Positions 6,694-14,638 of a stretch of 33,010 bases of DNA are shown here, piece after piece. Positions within the stretch are counted from its first letter, which is position 1; the number at the start of each line of letters is the position of its first letter. Below the pieces are notes generated by a model. The model was not told the DNA's origin. It did not search any database and saw only the letters and a program-made list of their open reading frames with translations. Made by a program: the position numbers and the translations under genes. Origin of the DNA: an uncultured Oscillibacter sp. (GTDB lineage: Bacteria > Bacillota > Clostridia > Oscillospirales > Oscillospiraceae); NCBI GenBank assembly GCA_934574045.1, contig CAKTMK010000025.1, positions 1 to 33,010 on the forward strand, in the 5' to 3' direction.

Positions 6694-6717
6694 TTCGATT
6701 CCTGTACAAGAATCGAA
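6694..6717. promoter_or_regulatory. Operator-like dyad
   Basis: TTCGATTC (6694-6701) and its exact complement GAATCGAA (6710-6717) are separated by 8 nt, about 84 bp upstream of the ATG at 6801. Confidence 0.35.
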
Positions 6718-6742
6718 ACTTTTTATTGCAAAAAGATGCAAT

Positions 6743-6784
6743 TTATGATATTTTTTGTCCACATCCGGAACAAAAATATCATAA
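6743..6784 (+). promoter_or_regulatory. Long inverted repeat abutting the ribosome-binding site
   Basis: TTATGATATTTTT (6743-6755) and AAAAATATCATAA (6772-6784) are perfect 13-bp arms around 16 nt. The right arm overlaps the SD (AAGGAG, 6784-6789) of the gene at 6801, so folding could control ribosome access. It could also be a protein operator. Confidence 0.45.
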
Positions 6785-6800
6785 AGGAGTTGTTTTTTCC

Positions 6801-7190
6801 ATGCACAATCTGCGGTATTACGAAATGGACGGAACGCTGGCGATCCTGAAGGCCCCGGAACGCGATGATTTCAAGAGCAAGGCGGAATATACGGCGGCGC
6901 GGGACAAAACCGTGCGGACATGGGCCGCGAAGCACCGGGAAGAGCTGATGGAGATCAGCCGCCGGATCCTGAAGCTGCGGGAAAATCTGTCCAACGGGCG
7001 TTTGAAGGCGGACCAGTATTCCGACGAAAGAGTTTTCCAGTACAGCCTGTCCGGGATCTTTGAAGCGGTGGACGCGGACGCGGAGAACGGCATCCCCTTC
7101 GTGTCGCTGTTCGCTGAGATCGAGCTGTATCTTTTCCAGTACGCCTGTCTGGAGGCGCCCTGCGTCCCGCCGTCTGAATTTACGGACTGA
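6801..7190 (+). CDS. Hypothetical protein (129 aa)
   Basis: A soluble, largely helical protein starting MHNLRYYEMDGTLAILKAPE. ATG 6801 is chosen because AAGGAG lies 11 nt upstream and backbone-like GC-rich codon use starts here; the frame is open further upstream only through AT-rich leader DNA. The middle (ELMEISRRILKLREN) looks like an amphipathic helix, and the C-terminal third is acidic and hydrophobic. There is no signal peptide, Cys motif or recognised domain. It forms an operon with the 53-aa gene that follows 12 nt later. Function is unknown. Confidence 0.65.
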   Translation: MHNLRYYEMDGTLAILKAPERDDFKSKAEYTAARDKTVRTWAAKHREELMEISRRILKLRENLSNGRLKADQYSDERVFQYSLSGIFEAVDADAENGIPFVSLFAEIELYLFQYACLEAPCVPPSEFTD

Positions 7191-7202
7191 GGGGGAAGCG
7201 GT

Positions 7203-7364
7203 ATGACAAAGATCATCACGCTGCCCGGGGGCGGCGCGTGGCAGGAGCGTTACGACGTTTTCACCATCGTGCTGGACCCGGAGCGGTTCGACGACGAACA
7301 GACCTTTCTGGACGCCGTAAAGCGGTATCTGGCGCTGGCGGAGGAGATCAATTTGGCGGAATGA
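7203..7364 (+). CDS. Small hypothetical protein (53 aa)
   Basis: A short ORF (MTKIITLPGGGAWQERYDVF...) with a GGGGAAG ribosome-binding site just upstream, 12 nt after the preceding stop. It ends with TGA at 7364. The product is acidic with a C-terminal helix (TFLDAVKRYLALAEEI). Its codon bias matches the GC-rich neighbours, which supports real coding. It is followed within 30 nt by a terminator-like hairpin, so it is the last gene of a two-gene operon. No function is recognised. Confidence 0.6.
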   Translation: MTKIITLPGGGAWQERYDVFTIVLDPERFDDEQTFLDAVKRYLALAEEINLAE

Positions 7365-7390
7365 GGCGACCCACCCGCCCGGCAATGCAA

Positions 7391-7414
7391 AAAATGCAGG
7401 AGTTCTTGCATTTT
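7391..7414 (+). terminator. Hairpin after the two-gene operon
   Basis: AAAATGCA (7391-7398) pairs with TGCATTTT (7407-7414). The T-run lies next to the -35 region of the following promoter. Confidence 0.55.
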
Positions 7415-7415
7415 G

Positions 7416-7468
7416 CTTGCGCAAGACGGCTTCGGTATGGTACAATCATCCAGTAAGCGCTTGCGCAA
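7416..7468 (+). promoter_or_regulatory. Promoter of the DAACS symporter flanked by a repeated palindrome
   Basis: The extended -10 TGGTACAAT (7438-7446) has TTGCGC (7417-7422) 18 bp upstream. The -35 lies inside the palindrome CTTGCGCAAG (7416-7425). A second copy of CTTGCGCAA is at 7460-7468, just after the expected start of transcription. Paired identical palindromes around a promoter suggest a repressor operator; that role is inferred. Confidence 0.5.
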
Positions 7469-7525
7469 ATGCGGGAGAACGGGCGAAACGGCTCCCCAGA
7501 CGAGAGAAAGAAGGAGAACGGAACC

Positions 7526-8764
7526 GTGAAAAGAAAACAATTTCCTCTGGCGCTGTGGATCTTCGTCGGCCTGCTGGCCGGCGCGGCCGCGGGCGCCGCA
7601 CTGATGTGCCTTCCCAACGGCGTGGACATCGCCAAGAGCTATATCAAACCCTTTGGCACCATTTTCCTGAACCTGCTGAAATTCGTGGTGGTGCCCATCG
7701 TGCTGTTCTCCATCGCGTCGGGCGTGATCTCCATGGGCGACATCAGCCGCGTTGGCTCCGTGGGCGGAAAAACGGTGGTCTACTATATGTGTACCACCGC
7801 CTTCGCCGTGATTCTGGCGCTGATTCTGGCCAGCGCCGCCAAGGCCATGAACCTCTTCACCCCGCTGGACACCGCCGGACTGGAATACGCCCCGCCGGAG
7901 GGCCAGAGCCTGATGGACACCATCGTGGCCATCTTCCCCTCCAACGCGGTGACGCCGCTGGCCAGCGCCACCATGCTTCAGGTCATCGTCATCTCCCTGC
8001 TGCTGGGCTTCGGCGTGCTGCTGGCGGGCGACAAGGGCCGGACCGCGGGCGACGTCATCAGCAGCTTCAACGAGGTCTTTCTCAAGATCATGGACCTCAT
8101 CATCCGGCTCTCGCCGCTGGGCGTGGCGTGCCTGATCTGCCCGGTGGTGGCGGAGAACGGCCCGCAGGTGCTGGGCAAGCTGGCGGCGGTGCTGCTGGTG
8201 GCCTATGTGGGCTATATCGTCCACGCCGCGGTGGTGTACTCCTCCTCCGTGGCGGCGCTGGGCGGTGTCAGCCCGCTGGCGTTTTTCCGGGGCATGGCCC
8301 CGGCCATGATGATGGCGTTCTCCTCCGCCTCCTCCGTGGGCACCCTGCCCTTCACGCTGGAGTGCTCCGAGCGGCTGGGCGCGCGGCGGGAGGTGGCGTC
8401 CTTCGTCCTTCCGCTGGGCGCGACCATCAACATGGACGGCACCGCCATTTATCAGGGCGTGTGCGCGGTGTTCATCGCCTCGTGCTACGGGATGGACCTG
8501 ACGCTGGGCAACATGGCCACCATCGTCCTCACCGCCACGCTGGCCTCCATCGGCACGGCGGGCGTTCCCGGCGCGGGCATGGTCATGCTGGCCATGGTGC
8601 TCCAGAGCGTGAACATCCCCGTGGAGGGCATTGCGCTGGTGGCGGGCATTGACCGCGTGTTCGACATGGGCCGCACCACCATCAACATCACCGGCGACGC
8701 CGCCTGCGCGGTCATCGTCTCCAAGATGGAGGACCGGCGGCTGGCGAAGGCCGAAAAGAAGTAA
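7526..8764 (+). CDS. Dicarboxylate/amino-acid:cation symporter (DAACS family)
   Basis: A 412-aa integral membrane transporter of the GltP/GltT/DctA/SstT family, which takes up glutamate, aspartate, C4-dicarboxylates or serine/threonine with Na+ or H+. Family signatures are the Ser-rich re-entrant hairpin (SSASSVGTLP) and the NMDGT motif (GATINMDGTAIYQG) in TM7, with the substrate-contacting segment (DRVFDMGRTTINITGD) near the C-terminus. The GTG start at 7526 (VKRKQFPLALW) is chosen because AAGGAG lies 9 nt upstream; a longer frame from 7469 adds only a charged stretch. The gene is monocistronic with its own promoter and a GC-rich terminator. The exact substrate cannot be told. Confidence 0.9.
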   Translation: MKRKQFPLALWIFVGLLAGAAAGAALMCLPNGVDIAKSYIKPFGTIFLNLLKFVVVPIVLFSIASGVISMGDISRVGSVGGKTVVYYMCTTAFAVILALILASAAKAMNLFTPLDTAGLEYAPPEGQSLMDTIVAIFPSNAVTPLASATMLQVIVISLLLGFGVLLAGDKGRTAGDVISSFNEVFLKIMDLIIRLSPLGVACLICPVVAENGPQVLGKLAAVLLVAYVGYIVHAAVVYSSSVAALGGVSPLAFFRGMAPAMMMAFSSASSVGTLPFTLECSERLGARREVASFVLPLGATINMDGTAIYQGVCAVFIASCYGMDLTLGNMATIVLTATLASIGTAGVPGAGMVMLAMVLQSVNIPVEGIALVAGIDRVFDMGRTTINITGDAACAVIVSKMEDRRLAKAEKK

Positions 8765-8796
8765 CGGGCCGCGAAGCGGCGGACGAAAAAGCGCGG

Positions 8797-8825
8797 GGCG
8801 CGGGCTTCCATCGGAGGCCCGCGCC
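8797..8825 (+). terminator. GC-rich terminator-like hairpin after the symporter
   Basis: GGCGCGGGCTTCC (8797-8809) pairs with GGAGGCCCGCGCC (8813-8825) with one G-U pair and loop ATC, followed by CTGTTCG. Confidence 0.55.
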
Positions 8826-8933
8826 CTGTTCGTGTCCGGCGGTTTTGAAAGGAATGCGTCCCCGCTGAGGGACGCTCCCGCCGGGACAGCCGGGCGGGAG
8901 AAAAGCGCTCCGGGGGCGTGTCTGCTCCGCGGC

Positions 8934-9266
8934 TCACCGCGCCTTGGGCGCTTTGCGTCTGCGGGGCTGGGGGACGGGGACCAGCGGCTCCAGAATGGCA
9001 AGGACCCGCAGGAGCTTTTCCCGGTCGTCCGCGTCCAGAATGTAGTGCTCCTTCGCCCCCTCGTAGGGCGCGCCGGTCTGAGCGTCTGCCAGCTCCTCCG
9101 CCAGCTCTGGCAGGCACTTGACGTAAACCGTGTCGTCGCACACGGTCAAAAGGGGCTTTTCGTTGATGTAGACCATATACTCGCCGAACATTTTCCGACA
9201 GCGCAGCGCGCCCGCCCCCGCCGCCTGATCGCACACGTACTGAATATATGCCTCGCTGGTCGCCAT
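8934..9266 (-). CDS. TfoX N-terminal domain protein
   Basis: A 110-aa protein that corresponds to the TfoX/Sxy N-terminal domain alone. The start (MATSEAYIQYVCDQAAGAG), the core RCRKMFGEYMVYINEKP and the following V-DDTVYVK are typical. Full TfoX is a competence regulator in gammaproteobacteria; stand-alone N domains in Firmicutes have no settled role. Translation starts at ATG 9266 with GGAGGAG 8 nt upstream. The tail is basic (PQPRRRKAPKAR). The gene is monocistronic and convergent with the DAACS symporter. A promoter lies within the 50 bp upstream. Confidence 0.85.
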   Translation of the reverse strand: MATSEAYIQYVCDQAAGAGALRCRKMFGEYMVYINEKPLLTVCDDTVYVKCLPELAEELADAQTGAPYEGAKEHYILDADDREKLLRVLAILEPLVPVPQPRRRKAPKAR

Positions 9267-9286
9267 AAAGCGGACTCCTCCCTATA

Positions 9287-9319
9287 CATTATATATAATG
9301 GACATACAGCATACCGCAA
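9287..9319 (-). promoter_or_regulatory. Promoter region of the TfoX-N gene
   Basis: The perfect palindrome CATTATATATAATG (9287-9300) supplies TATAAT on the minus strand (plus 9288-9293). TTGCGG (plus 9314-9319) is a -35 candidate, but its 20-bp spacing is too long for a confident call. Being symmetric, the site also offers TATAAT on the plus strand. Confidence 0.4.
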
Positions 9320-9367
9320 AACGGCCCCGCAGTCAACTGCGGCGCTCCCCCGCTCCCCGGACGGCAG

Positions 9368-9420
9368 CGCTCCCCCAAGGCAGACGCAGGAGGGATCGTC
9401 TGCTTTGGGGGAGCGTTTTT
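9368..9420. terminator. Terminator downstream of the SDR-TRAP-E1 operon
   Basis: CGCTCCCCCAA (9368-9378) pairs with TTGGGGGAGCG (9405-9415), with further inner pairing of GCAGACG with CGTCTGC. TTTTT follows on the plus strand. The only gene ending nearby is on the minus strand (stop at 9475), so the hairpin most likely ends that operon and the T-run is on the far side. Confidence 0.65.
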
Positions 9421-9474
9421 GCAGTCCGGCTGTCCCGCCGGGTGGGGCGGGCCGGTGCATTTGGGAAAGGGGCT

Positions 9475-10455
9475 TCAGGCGGAGACGGCTTTTCTCGCCG
9501 CCGCCGCGATGTCCTTGGGCAGGGTGCGGCACAGATCCTCCAGATGGGGGGTCATGGGGATGGGCACGAAGGGCGCGCCGATCCGCACGATCGGTCCCTT
9601 CAGGTCGGAGAGGGCCTCCTCGGCGATGGTGGCGGAAAGCTCCGCGCCGAAGCCGCACTGCTTGACCGCCTCGTGGGCCACCACCACGCGGCCCGTCTTT
9701 TTGATGGAGGCCAGCACGGTCTCCTTGTCCCACGGGGACACGGTGCGCAGGTCGATGACCTCTGCGTCGATGCCGTCGGCGGCCAGCTCCTCGGCGGCGG
9801 CCAGCGCGCGGCTGACCATGATGCCGTATACCACGATGCTCACGTCCTTTCCCTCGCGGGCGATGCGGGCCTTGCCGATGGGGATGGTGTATTCCTCGTC
9901 GGGCACCTCGCCCTCCATTTTGAAGAGGGTCTTGTGCTCGAAGAACATGACCGGGTTATCGTTGCGGATGGCGGTCTTGAGCAGGCCCTTGCCCTCCGCC
10001 GGGCTGGAGGGAATGACCACCTGCAATCCGGGCATATGGGCGAACCACGCCTCAAGGCAGTCCGTGTGGTGAGCGCCCTGCATTTTCAGGATGCCGTCCG
10101 GGCAGCGCACGACCATGTGGACCTTTCCCTGCCCGCCGAACATATAGCGGGACTTGGCCGCCTGATTCGTCAGCTCGTCCATGCACACGGGCAGGCAGTT
10201 GGAAAACCGCATATCAATGACCGGGCGCATTCCCGCCAGCGCCGCGCCCACCGCGCTGGCCACGATGGCCGTTTCCGAGATGGGGGCGTCCAGCACGCGG
10301 CTCTGGTCGCCCACCGCCGCGCCGAGACCGGCGTAATGCCCCATGGAGCCGCCGTTTCCGATGATGTCCTCCGCCATGGCGTATACCGACGGGTCCCGGA
10401 GCATTTCCTCTTTCATCGCTTCCCAGGTCGCCTGCTTGTAAGTTTTGATACTCAT
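9475..10455 (-). CDS. TPP-dependent 2-oxoacid/acetoin dehydrogenase, E1 beta subunit
   Basis: A 326-aa E1-beta of the transketolase-like pyrimidine-domain family, which pairs with the alpha subunit encoded just upstream to decarboxylate or cleave a 2-oxo acid or acetoin. Visible are the N-terminal domain (RVLDAPISETAIVASAVGAA, GMRPVIDMRF) and the C-terminal transketolase domain (DVSIVVYGIMV, EVIDLRTVSPWD, GRVVVAHEAV). The start MSIKTYKQATWEAM at 10455 is preferred to an upstream in-frame extension that runs into the alpha gene. The gap to the alpha stop is 13 nt. It is the last gene of the leftward operon. No E2 or E3 gene follows, so the acceptor complex must be encoded elsewhere or differ from the usual one. 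Confidence 0.87.
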   Translation of the reverse strand: MSIKTYKQATWEAMKEEMLRDPSVYAMAEDIIGNGGSMGHYAGLGAAVGDQSRVLDAPISETAIVASAVGAALAGMRPVIDMRFSNCLPVCMDELTNQAAKSRYMFGGQGKVHMVVRCPDGILKMQGAHHTDCLEAWFAHMPGLQVVIPSSPAEGKGLLKTAIRNDNPVMFFEHKTLFKMEGEVPDEEYTIPIGKARIAREGKDVSIVVYGIMVSRALAAAEELAADGIDAEVIDLRTVSPWDKETVLASIKKTGRVVVAHEAVKQCGFGAELSATIAEEALSDLKGPIVRIGAPFVPIPMTPHLEDLCRTLPKDIAAAARKAVSA

Positions 10456-10468
10456 ATTCCGCCCTCTC

Positions 10469-11440
10469 TCAGTCGTAGATATCCGTGAACAGCTCCGAAT
10501 CGTCGGGATACGGGCTGTTGACGGCAAATTCCTTCGCGTCCTCGATCATGGCGTCCACGTTTTTCTGCACGGCGTCGAAGTCCGCCTGCTCCAGCCAGCC
10601 CGCCTTCAGGCAGCGGCGCTCGAAGTTTACAATGCAGTCGTCCGCCTCCCAGCGCGCTTTGGCAAGAGCCGCGTCGCGGTAGGGCTGGCTGTCGCCCACG
10701 ACGTGGCCGAAGGGGCGGTGGGTCTGGCACTCGAGGAAGCCGCAGCAGTTGCCCTCGCCCTGACGGGCGCGGCGGGCCAGCTTCGCCATGCCGTTCTGCA
10801 CGGCGAAAAAGTCGTTGCCGTTGACCACGCAACTCTCCATCCCGTAGCCCAGCGCCCGTTTGGAAAGCTCCGTGACGGACTGCTGTCCGCCGGTCTCATG
10901 GGGCGTGGAGCAGGCGATGCCGTTGTTTTCGCACACAAAGATCACGGGCAGATGCCACGCCGCCGCCATGTTGGCCGCCTCGTGGAAGGTGCCGCGGTTG
11001 GACGCGCCGTCGCCGAAGAAAACGACGGAGATCGCGCCGGTCTTCTGATAGCGGGCCGCCAGCGCCGCGCCCACCGCAAGGCCGAAGCCGCCGCCAACGA
11101 TGCCGTTGGCGCCCAGCATCCCCACGCTGAAATCGGCGATGTGCTGCGAGCCGCCCTTGCCCCTGCACGAGCCGGTGGCCTTGCCGTAAAGCTCCGCCAT
11201 CATGGGCCGGAGCGCCGCGCCCTTGGCGATGGTGTGGCCGTGGCCCCGGTGGGTGCTCTCGATATAGTCCTTTCGCTCCAGACAGGCGCACACGCCGGTG
11301 GCCACCGCCTCCTCGCCCACGTAGACGTGGACGTTGCCGAGGATCTCACCGGCCTCGCGGGCGCGCTTCGCCTCAAGGTCGAACTTGCGGATCTTCACCA
11401 TGGTCTCGTAATGCCGGAGCAGTTCTTCTCTGGTAAACAT
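10469..11440 (-). CDS. TPP-dependent 2-oxoacid/acetoin dehydrogenase, E1 alpha subunit
   Basis: A 323-aa E1-alpha. The thiamine-diphosphate motif runs from GDGASNRG (residues 143-150) to ENN (171-173), with the usual spacing. The SCRGKGGSQHIADF segment and STHRGHGH are typical of the acetoin/pyruvate branch. Length fits AcoA-type subunits. ATG 11440 has GGGAG upstream (minus strand AAGGGAGAATGAAATG). The gene lies between the TAXI binding-protein gene (139 nt upstream, with a hairpin between) and the beta subunit gene. Context with an SDR and a TRAP importer suggests breakdown of an imported hydroxy/oxo compound. The substrate is not determined. Confidence 0.88.
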   Translation of the reverse strand: MFTREELLRHYETMVKIRKFDLEAKRAREAGEILGNVHVYVGEEAVATGVCACLERKDYIESTHRGHGHTIAKGAALRPMMAELYGKATGSCRGKGGSQHIADFSVGMLGANGIVGGGFGLAVGAALAARYQKTGAISVVFFGDGASNRGTFHEAANMAAAWHLPVIFVCENNGIACSTPHETGGQQSVTELSKRALGYGMESCVVNGNDFFAVQNGMAKLARRARQGEGNCCGFLECQTHRPFGHVVGDSQPYRDAALAKARWEADDCIVNFERRCLKAGWLEQADFDAVQKNVDAMIEDAKEFAVNSPYPDDSELFTDIYD

Positions 11441-11492
11441 TTCATTCTCCCTTACTGTTTTGTGGGCCGCTCTGAAGGACGGCTGGAACGGA

Positions 11493-11529
11493 CTGAGCGG
11501 CGAGGATCGTTTCCGCCCCCGCCGCTCAG
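11493..11529. terminator. Hairpin between the TAXI gene and E1 alpha
   Basis: CTGAGCGGCG (11493-11502) pairs with CGCCGCTCAG (11520-11529). It lies in the only sizeable gap of the leftward operon, just after the binding-protein gene. It may partially terminate or stabilise the upstream mRNA so that the binding protein is made in excess. Confidence 0.5.
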
Positions 11530-11579
11530 CCGCCGATCCGCTGCGTTCAGCCGGGAAGCGCGTTTCGTTCCGGCCGGGC

Positions 11580-12635
11580 TTACATCAGTCCGGCGCTCTC
11601 ATAGTACGCCTGCGCGCCGGGGTGCAGCTCGATGCCGCACTGGGCCATGACCTGAGGATCGAGGGCCTCAAAGCTGGCGTGGGCGCTGACCAGCGCGTCC
11701 TTGTTCTCGGCGAGGGCCTTCGCCATGTTATAGGCCACGGCGTCGTCCACGCTGGAGTTGACCACGAGGATCACGGTGTCGCACAGGGTGCCCACGTCGG
11801 AGTCCTGATACTGATAGGAGCCGGCGGGGATGTAGTCATAGGAATAGCCATAGATATCGGCGACCTTCTGGGCGGTGGCCTCGTCCAGACTGACGAAGCT
11901 CATCTTCTGGGACGCCAGCGCCTCCACGAGGGAGCTGAGGGGAATGGCGGCCTGATAGTTGCAGGTGTTCACGTTGCCGTCCTTGATGGCGGTGTAGCCC
12001 TCGGAGGTGGAGATGTACTGCACGTCCGCGCCCTGAGCGGCCAGCTCGTCCAGACTGGTGCCAAGCTGCTCGAGGTAGCGGTTGAGCATGATCTCGTTGC
12101 CGCCGCCGCGGGGGCCGACCGCGATCTTCAGGCTCTTGGGATTGGCCACCATGTCCTCCACGCTGGTGTAATCGGCGGTGGTGGTGATGCCCAGATACTG
12201 GCGGATGTTCAGGCAGGCCAGCGCCTTGAGGTTATTGCACTGAGCGCCCTCATAGTCATACTTGCCCTCCGTCGCGGCCACGGCGTTGGCGATGTAGGTG
12301 AAGCCGAGCTGAACGTCTCCGCCCTCGTCCACCAGCGTGGGGTTGGTGCTGCCGCCGCCGGGGATCAGGGTCATGTGGACGTTCATGCTGCGCTCGAACA
12401 GGTCGTTCATGGCGGCGCCCATGACGTACCAGCCGCCGCCGGCAGAGCCGGCCGCCATGGAGAGATAGCTCTCATCCATGAGCATATAGCCGTTTTCGTC
12501 GAACTGGGGTTCGGTCTGGGCGGCGGAGCCGCCGGACTGGGCGCCGGAGCCGCTGGAGGAGCCGGAGGAGCCGCAGGCGGCAAGGGACAGGGCCATGCAC
12601 ATTGCAAGCGTCAGTGACAAAAACTTTTTCATCAT
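11580..12635 (-). CDS. TAXI-family TRAP transporter solute-binding lipoprotein
   Basis: A 351-aa extracytoplasmic binding protein of the TAXI group, which delivers substrate to the fused TRAP permease encoded just upstream. It has a lipoprotein signal peptide with lipobox LSLAAC (Cys21), then a Ser/Gly linker, then the TAXI core (LSMAAGSAGGGWYVMGAAM, IPGGGSTNPTLVDEGG, DVQLGFTYIANA). Two adjacent ATG codons (12635, 12632) follow AAGGAG at good distance. The gap to the permease stop is 29 nt. Characterised TAXI systems take up small organic acids or amino acids with Na+; the ligand here cannot be read from the sequence, but the adjacent SDR and E1 genes suggest a hydroxy- or oxo-compound. Confidence 0.92.
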   Translation of the reverse strand: MMKKFLSLTLAMCMALSLAACGSSGSSSGSGAQSGGSAAQTEPQFDENGYMLMDESYLSMAAGSAGGGWYVMGAAMNDLFERSMNVHMTLIPGGGSTNPTLVDEGGDVQLGFTYIANAVAATEGKYDYEGAQCNNLKALACLNIRQYLGITTTADYTSVEDMVANPKSLKIAVGPRGGGNEIMLNRYLEQLGTSLDELAAQGADVQYISTSEGYTAIKDGNVNTCNYQAAIPLSSLVEALASQKMSFVSLDEATAQKVADIYGYSYDYIPAGSYQYQDSDVGTLCDTVILVVNSSVDDAVAYNMAKALAENKDALVSAHASFEALDPQVMAQCGIELHPGAQAYYESAGLM

Positions 12636-12664
12636 TCTTTTCTCCTTGTCGTTTTTTTGTTATC

Positions 12665-14593
12665 TTACGCAAGCGTCGGCTGACGCTTGGCAAAGAACTT
12701 GACGTATCCGATGATCACAGCCAGAAGCGCAAGGCCGATCAGGTCGGTGACGGTGCCGCTGATAATCATGCACAGGGCGCAGACCAGCGTGACGATGCGC
12801 ATGAACCAGTTGAGCTTGCGGTCGAGGAAGATGCCCTGCACGCCGCCGGCCAGCGCGTAGCAGCCGATGATGGCGGTGACGGCGGACTGGACGATCATGA
12901 GGATGCTGCCCTCCAGCAGCAGCGCGCTGGAGAAAGTGAAGATCCACGGGATGATGTACGCCGCAATGCCCAATCGACACGAGGTCCATCCGGTTTTCGC
13001 CGCCGGGGCGCCGGCCAGATTGCCGCCGGCATACGCCGCCATGGCCACGGGCGGGGTGATGGTGGAGAACGCCGCGTAGTAGAAGCAGAACAGGTGCGCC
13101 GTCAGCGCGGGAACGCCGAAGCTGGTCAGCGCGGTGGGCGCGAACACGGCCACCAGCATATACGCTGCGGGCGTGGGCAGGCCCATGCCGAGAATGATGG
13201 TCAGGATCATGGTCAGCAGCAGCACGAGCGGGAGCGAGCCGCTGGCAAGGCGCATGATGATGGTGGTGAGCTTCAGGCCCACGCCGGTGAGGTTGATGGT
13301 GCCCACCACGATGGCGGCGCAGGTCAGGGGCGCGGCGATGGTCACGGCGCTGCGGCCGGAGTCGTCCAGGATCTTGAGCAGCGCCTTGGGAGACATGCTC
13401 TTGGGATCGTGGATCAGGCCCACGGCGATGGTGGTGAGGATGGCGAGGAACGCCGCGCGGAACACGGACTTGCCCATCAGCAGGACGACGATGATGACCA
13501 CGATGGGAGCCACCATGTAGATCTGCTTGAAAAAGCTCTTCCAGTCGAACTCCGACCGCTCGGACTTGGGCAGCTTCTTCATGCCCAGACGGCAGGCCTC
13601 CATGTCCAGCATGAACCAGAGGGAGAGGTAATAGAGGATGGCGGGGATCAGCGCCGCGCGGCAGATGGCGGCATAGGAAACGCCGAGGAAGTCCGCCATC
13701 AGGAACGCCGTGGAGCCCATGACCGGCGGCATGATCGCGCCGCCCGAGGAGGCGACGGCCTCCGTCGCGCCGGCGACCTCGTTCTTGAAGCCCGCCTTTT
13801 TCATCAGGGGAATGGTAAAGGTGCCGGTGGCGTACACGTTGGCCACTGCGGAGCCGGAGATGGAGCCGAACAGGCCGCTGGCGAGGATGGACGCCTTGGC
13901 GGGACCGCCCCGCAGGCCGGAGGTGCAGTGAGTGGCGAAGTCGATGAAGAACTTGCCCACGCCGCTGGCCTCAAGGAAGCAGCCGAACACGATGAACAGG
14001 AACACGTAGGTGGAGGAGATGTTGACCGTGGAGCCGAATAGGCCGTCCGACACACAGAACATATAGGCGAGGTAGTTCTTCAGGCTGACGCTGGCGCCGC
14101 GGATGGCCGGGGGCATATACTTGGCGTACAGCGTGTAGATCACGAACACCGCCGCCACGATGATGATGGACCAGCCGGTGGTGCGGCGGGTGATCTCAAG
14201 GATCAGCAGGAAGGTCAGCACGATGACAAAGTAATCCATGGCCGTGAGCTTCGTGACCATGAACATGTAGCGGGAGAGCCGCTCGAAATTCATCAGAATA
14301 TATATGTAGACGAATACGGCCGATGCCGCAAGGATCAGGTCGATCACGATGCCCGCGCCGCGGTCCTTCTTCTTGCTGCCGCGGTACATCAGAAAGCCGA
14401 GGCAGAGGAAAAACGCCACGTGGAGGGGACGGTGGACCAGCCACTCCGGCAGGCCGAAGATCGCAACATACAGGTGATAGACCGTCATGGCGATGGCGAT
14501 GACCGAGATCACGCGGTCCAGGCCCCCATTGAATTTCCGGGTGCCGCCCGCGTCTTCACTGTTCGTGATTTTCAGGCGTTCTGCTAGCTTCAT
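12665..14593 (-). CDS. TRAP transporter permease, fused small and large subunits
   Basis: A 642-aa polytopic protein. The N-terminal ~170 residues form the DctQ-like four-helix part and the rest the DctM-like 12-helix channel, the fused arrangement usual for TAXI-type TRAP systems. Family segments include SGSAVANVYATGTFTIPLM, EAVASSGGAIMPPVMG and MGLPTPAAYMLVAVFAPTAL. ATG 14593 follows an imperfect SD (AAAGGAATGG). It lies 45 nt after the SDR stop and 29 nt before the binding-protein gene. TRAP transporters are secondary, Na+-driven importers that need the binding protein; both are present, so the system looks complete. Confidence 0.92.
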   Translation of the reverse strand: MKLAERLKITNSEDAGGTRKFNGGLDRVISVIAIAMTVYHLYVAIFGLPEWLVHRPLHVAFFLCLGFLMYRGSKKKDRGAGIVIDLILAASAVFVYIYILMNFERLSRYMFMVTKLTAMDYFVIVLTFLLILEITRRTTGWSIIIVAAVFVIYTLYAKYMPPAIRGASVSLKNYLAYMFCVSDGLFGSTVNISSTYVFLFIVFGCFLEASGVGKFFIDFATHCTSGLRGGPAKASILASGLFGSISGSAVANVYATGTFTIPLMKKAGFKNEVAGATEAVASSGGAIMPPVMGSTAFLMADFLGVSYAAICRAALIPAILYYLSLWFMLDMEACRLGMKKLPKSERSEFDWKSFFKQIYMVAPIVVIIVVLLMGKSVFRAAFLAILTTIAVGLIHDPKSMSPKALLKILDDSGRSAVTIAAPLTCAAIVVGTINLTGVGLKLTTIIMRLASGSLPLVLLLTMILTIILGMGLPTPAAYMLVAVFAPTALTSFGVPALTAHLFCFYYAAFSTITPPVAMAAYAGGNLAGAPAAKTGWTSCRLGIAAYIIPWIFTFSSALLLEGSILMIVQSAVTAIIGCYALAGGVQGIFLDRKLNWFMRIVTLVCALCMIISGTVTDLIGLALLAVIIGYVKFFAKRQPTLA

Positions 14594-14638
14594 ACATCCA
14601 TTCCTTTCTCTTTTCGATATCGTGCTCAGGACGCCGCG

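Noticed and set aside
7250..9001. 583-codon minus-strand frame opposite the DAACS symporter
   Set aside because: His/Arg/Gly-rich composition typical of the antisense of a GC-rich gene; the plus strand has a clear transporter with motifs and SD.
12602..14041. 479-codon plus-strand frame opposite the TRAP permease
   Set aside because: Low-complexity His/Gly/Arg-rich shadow of a well-supported membrane protein gene.
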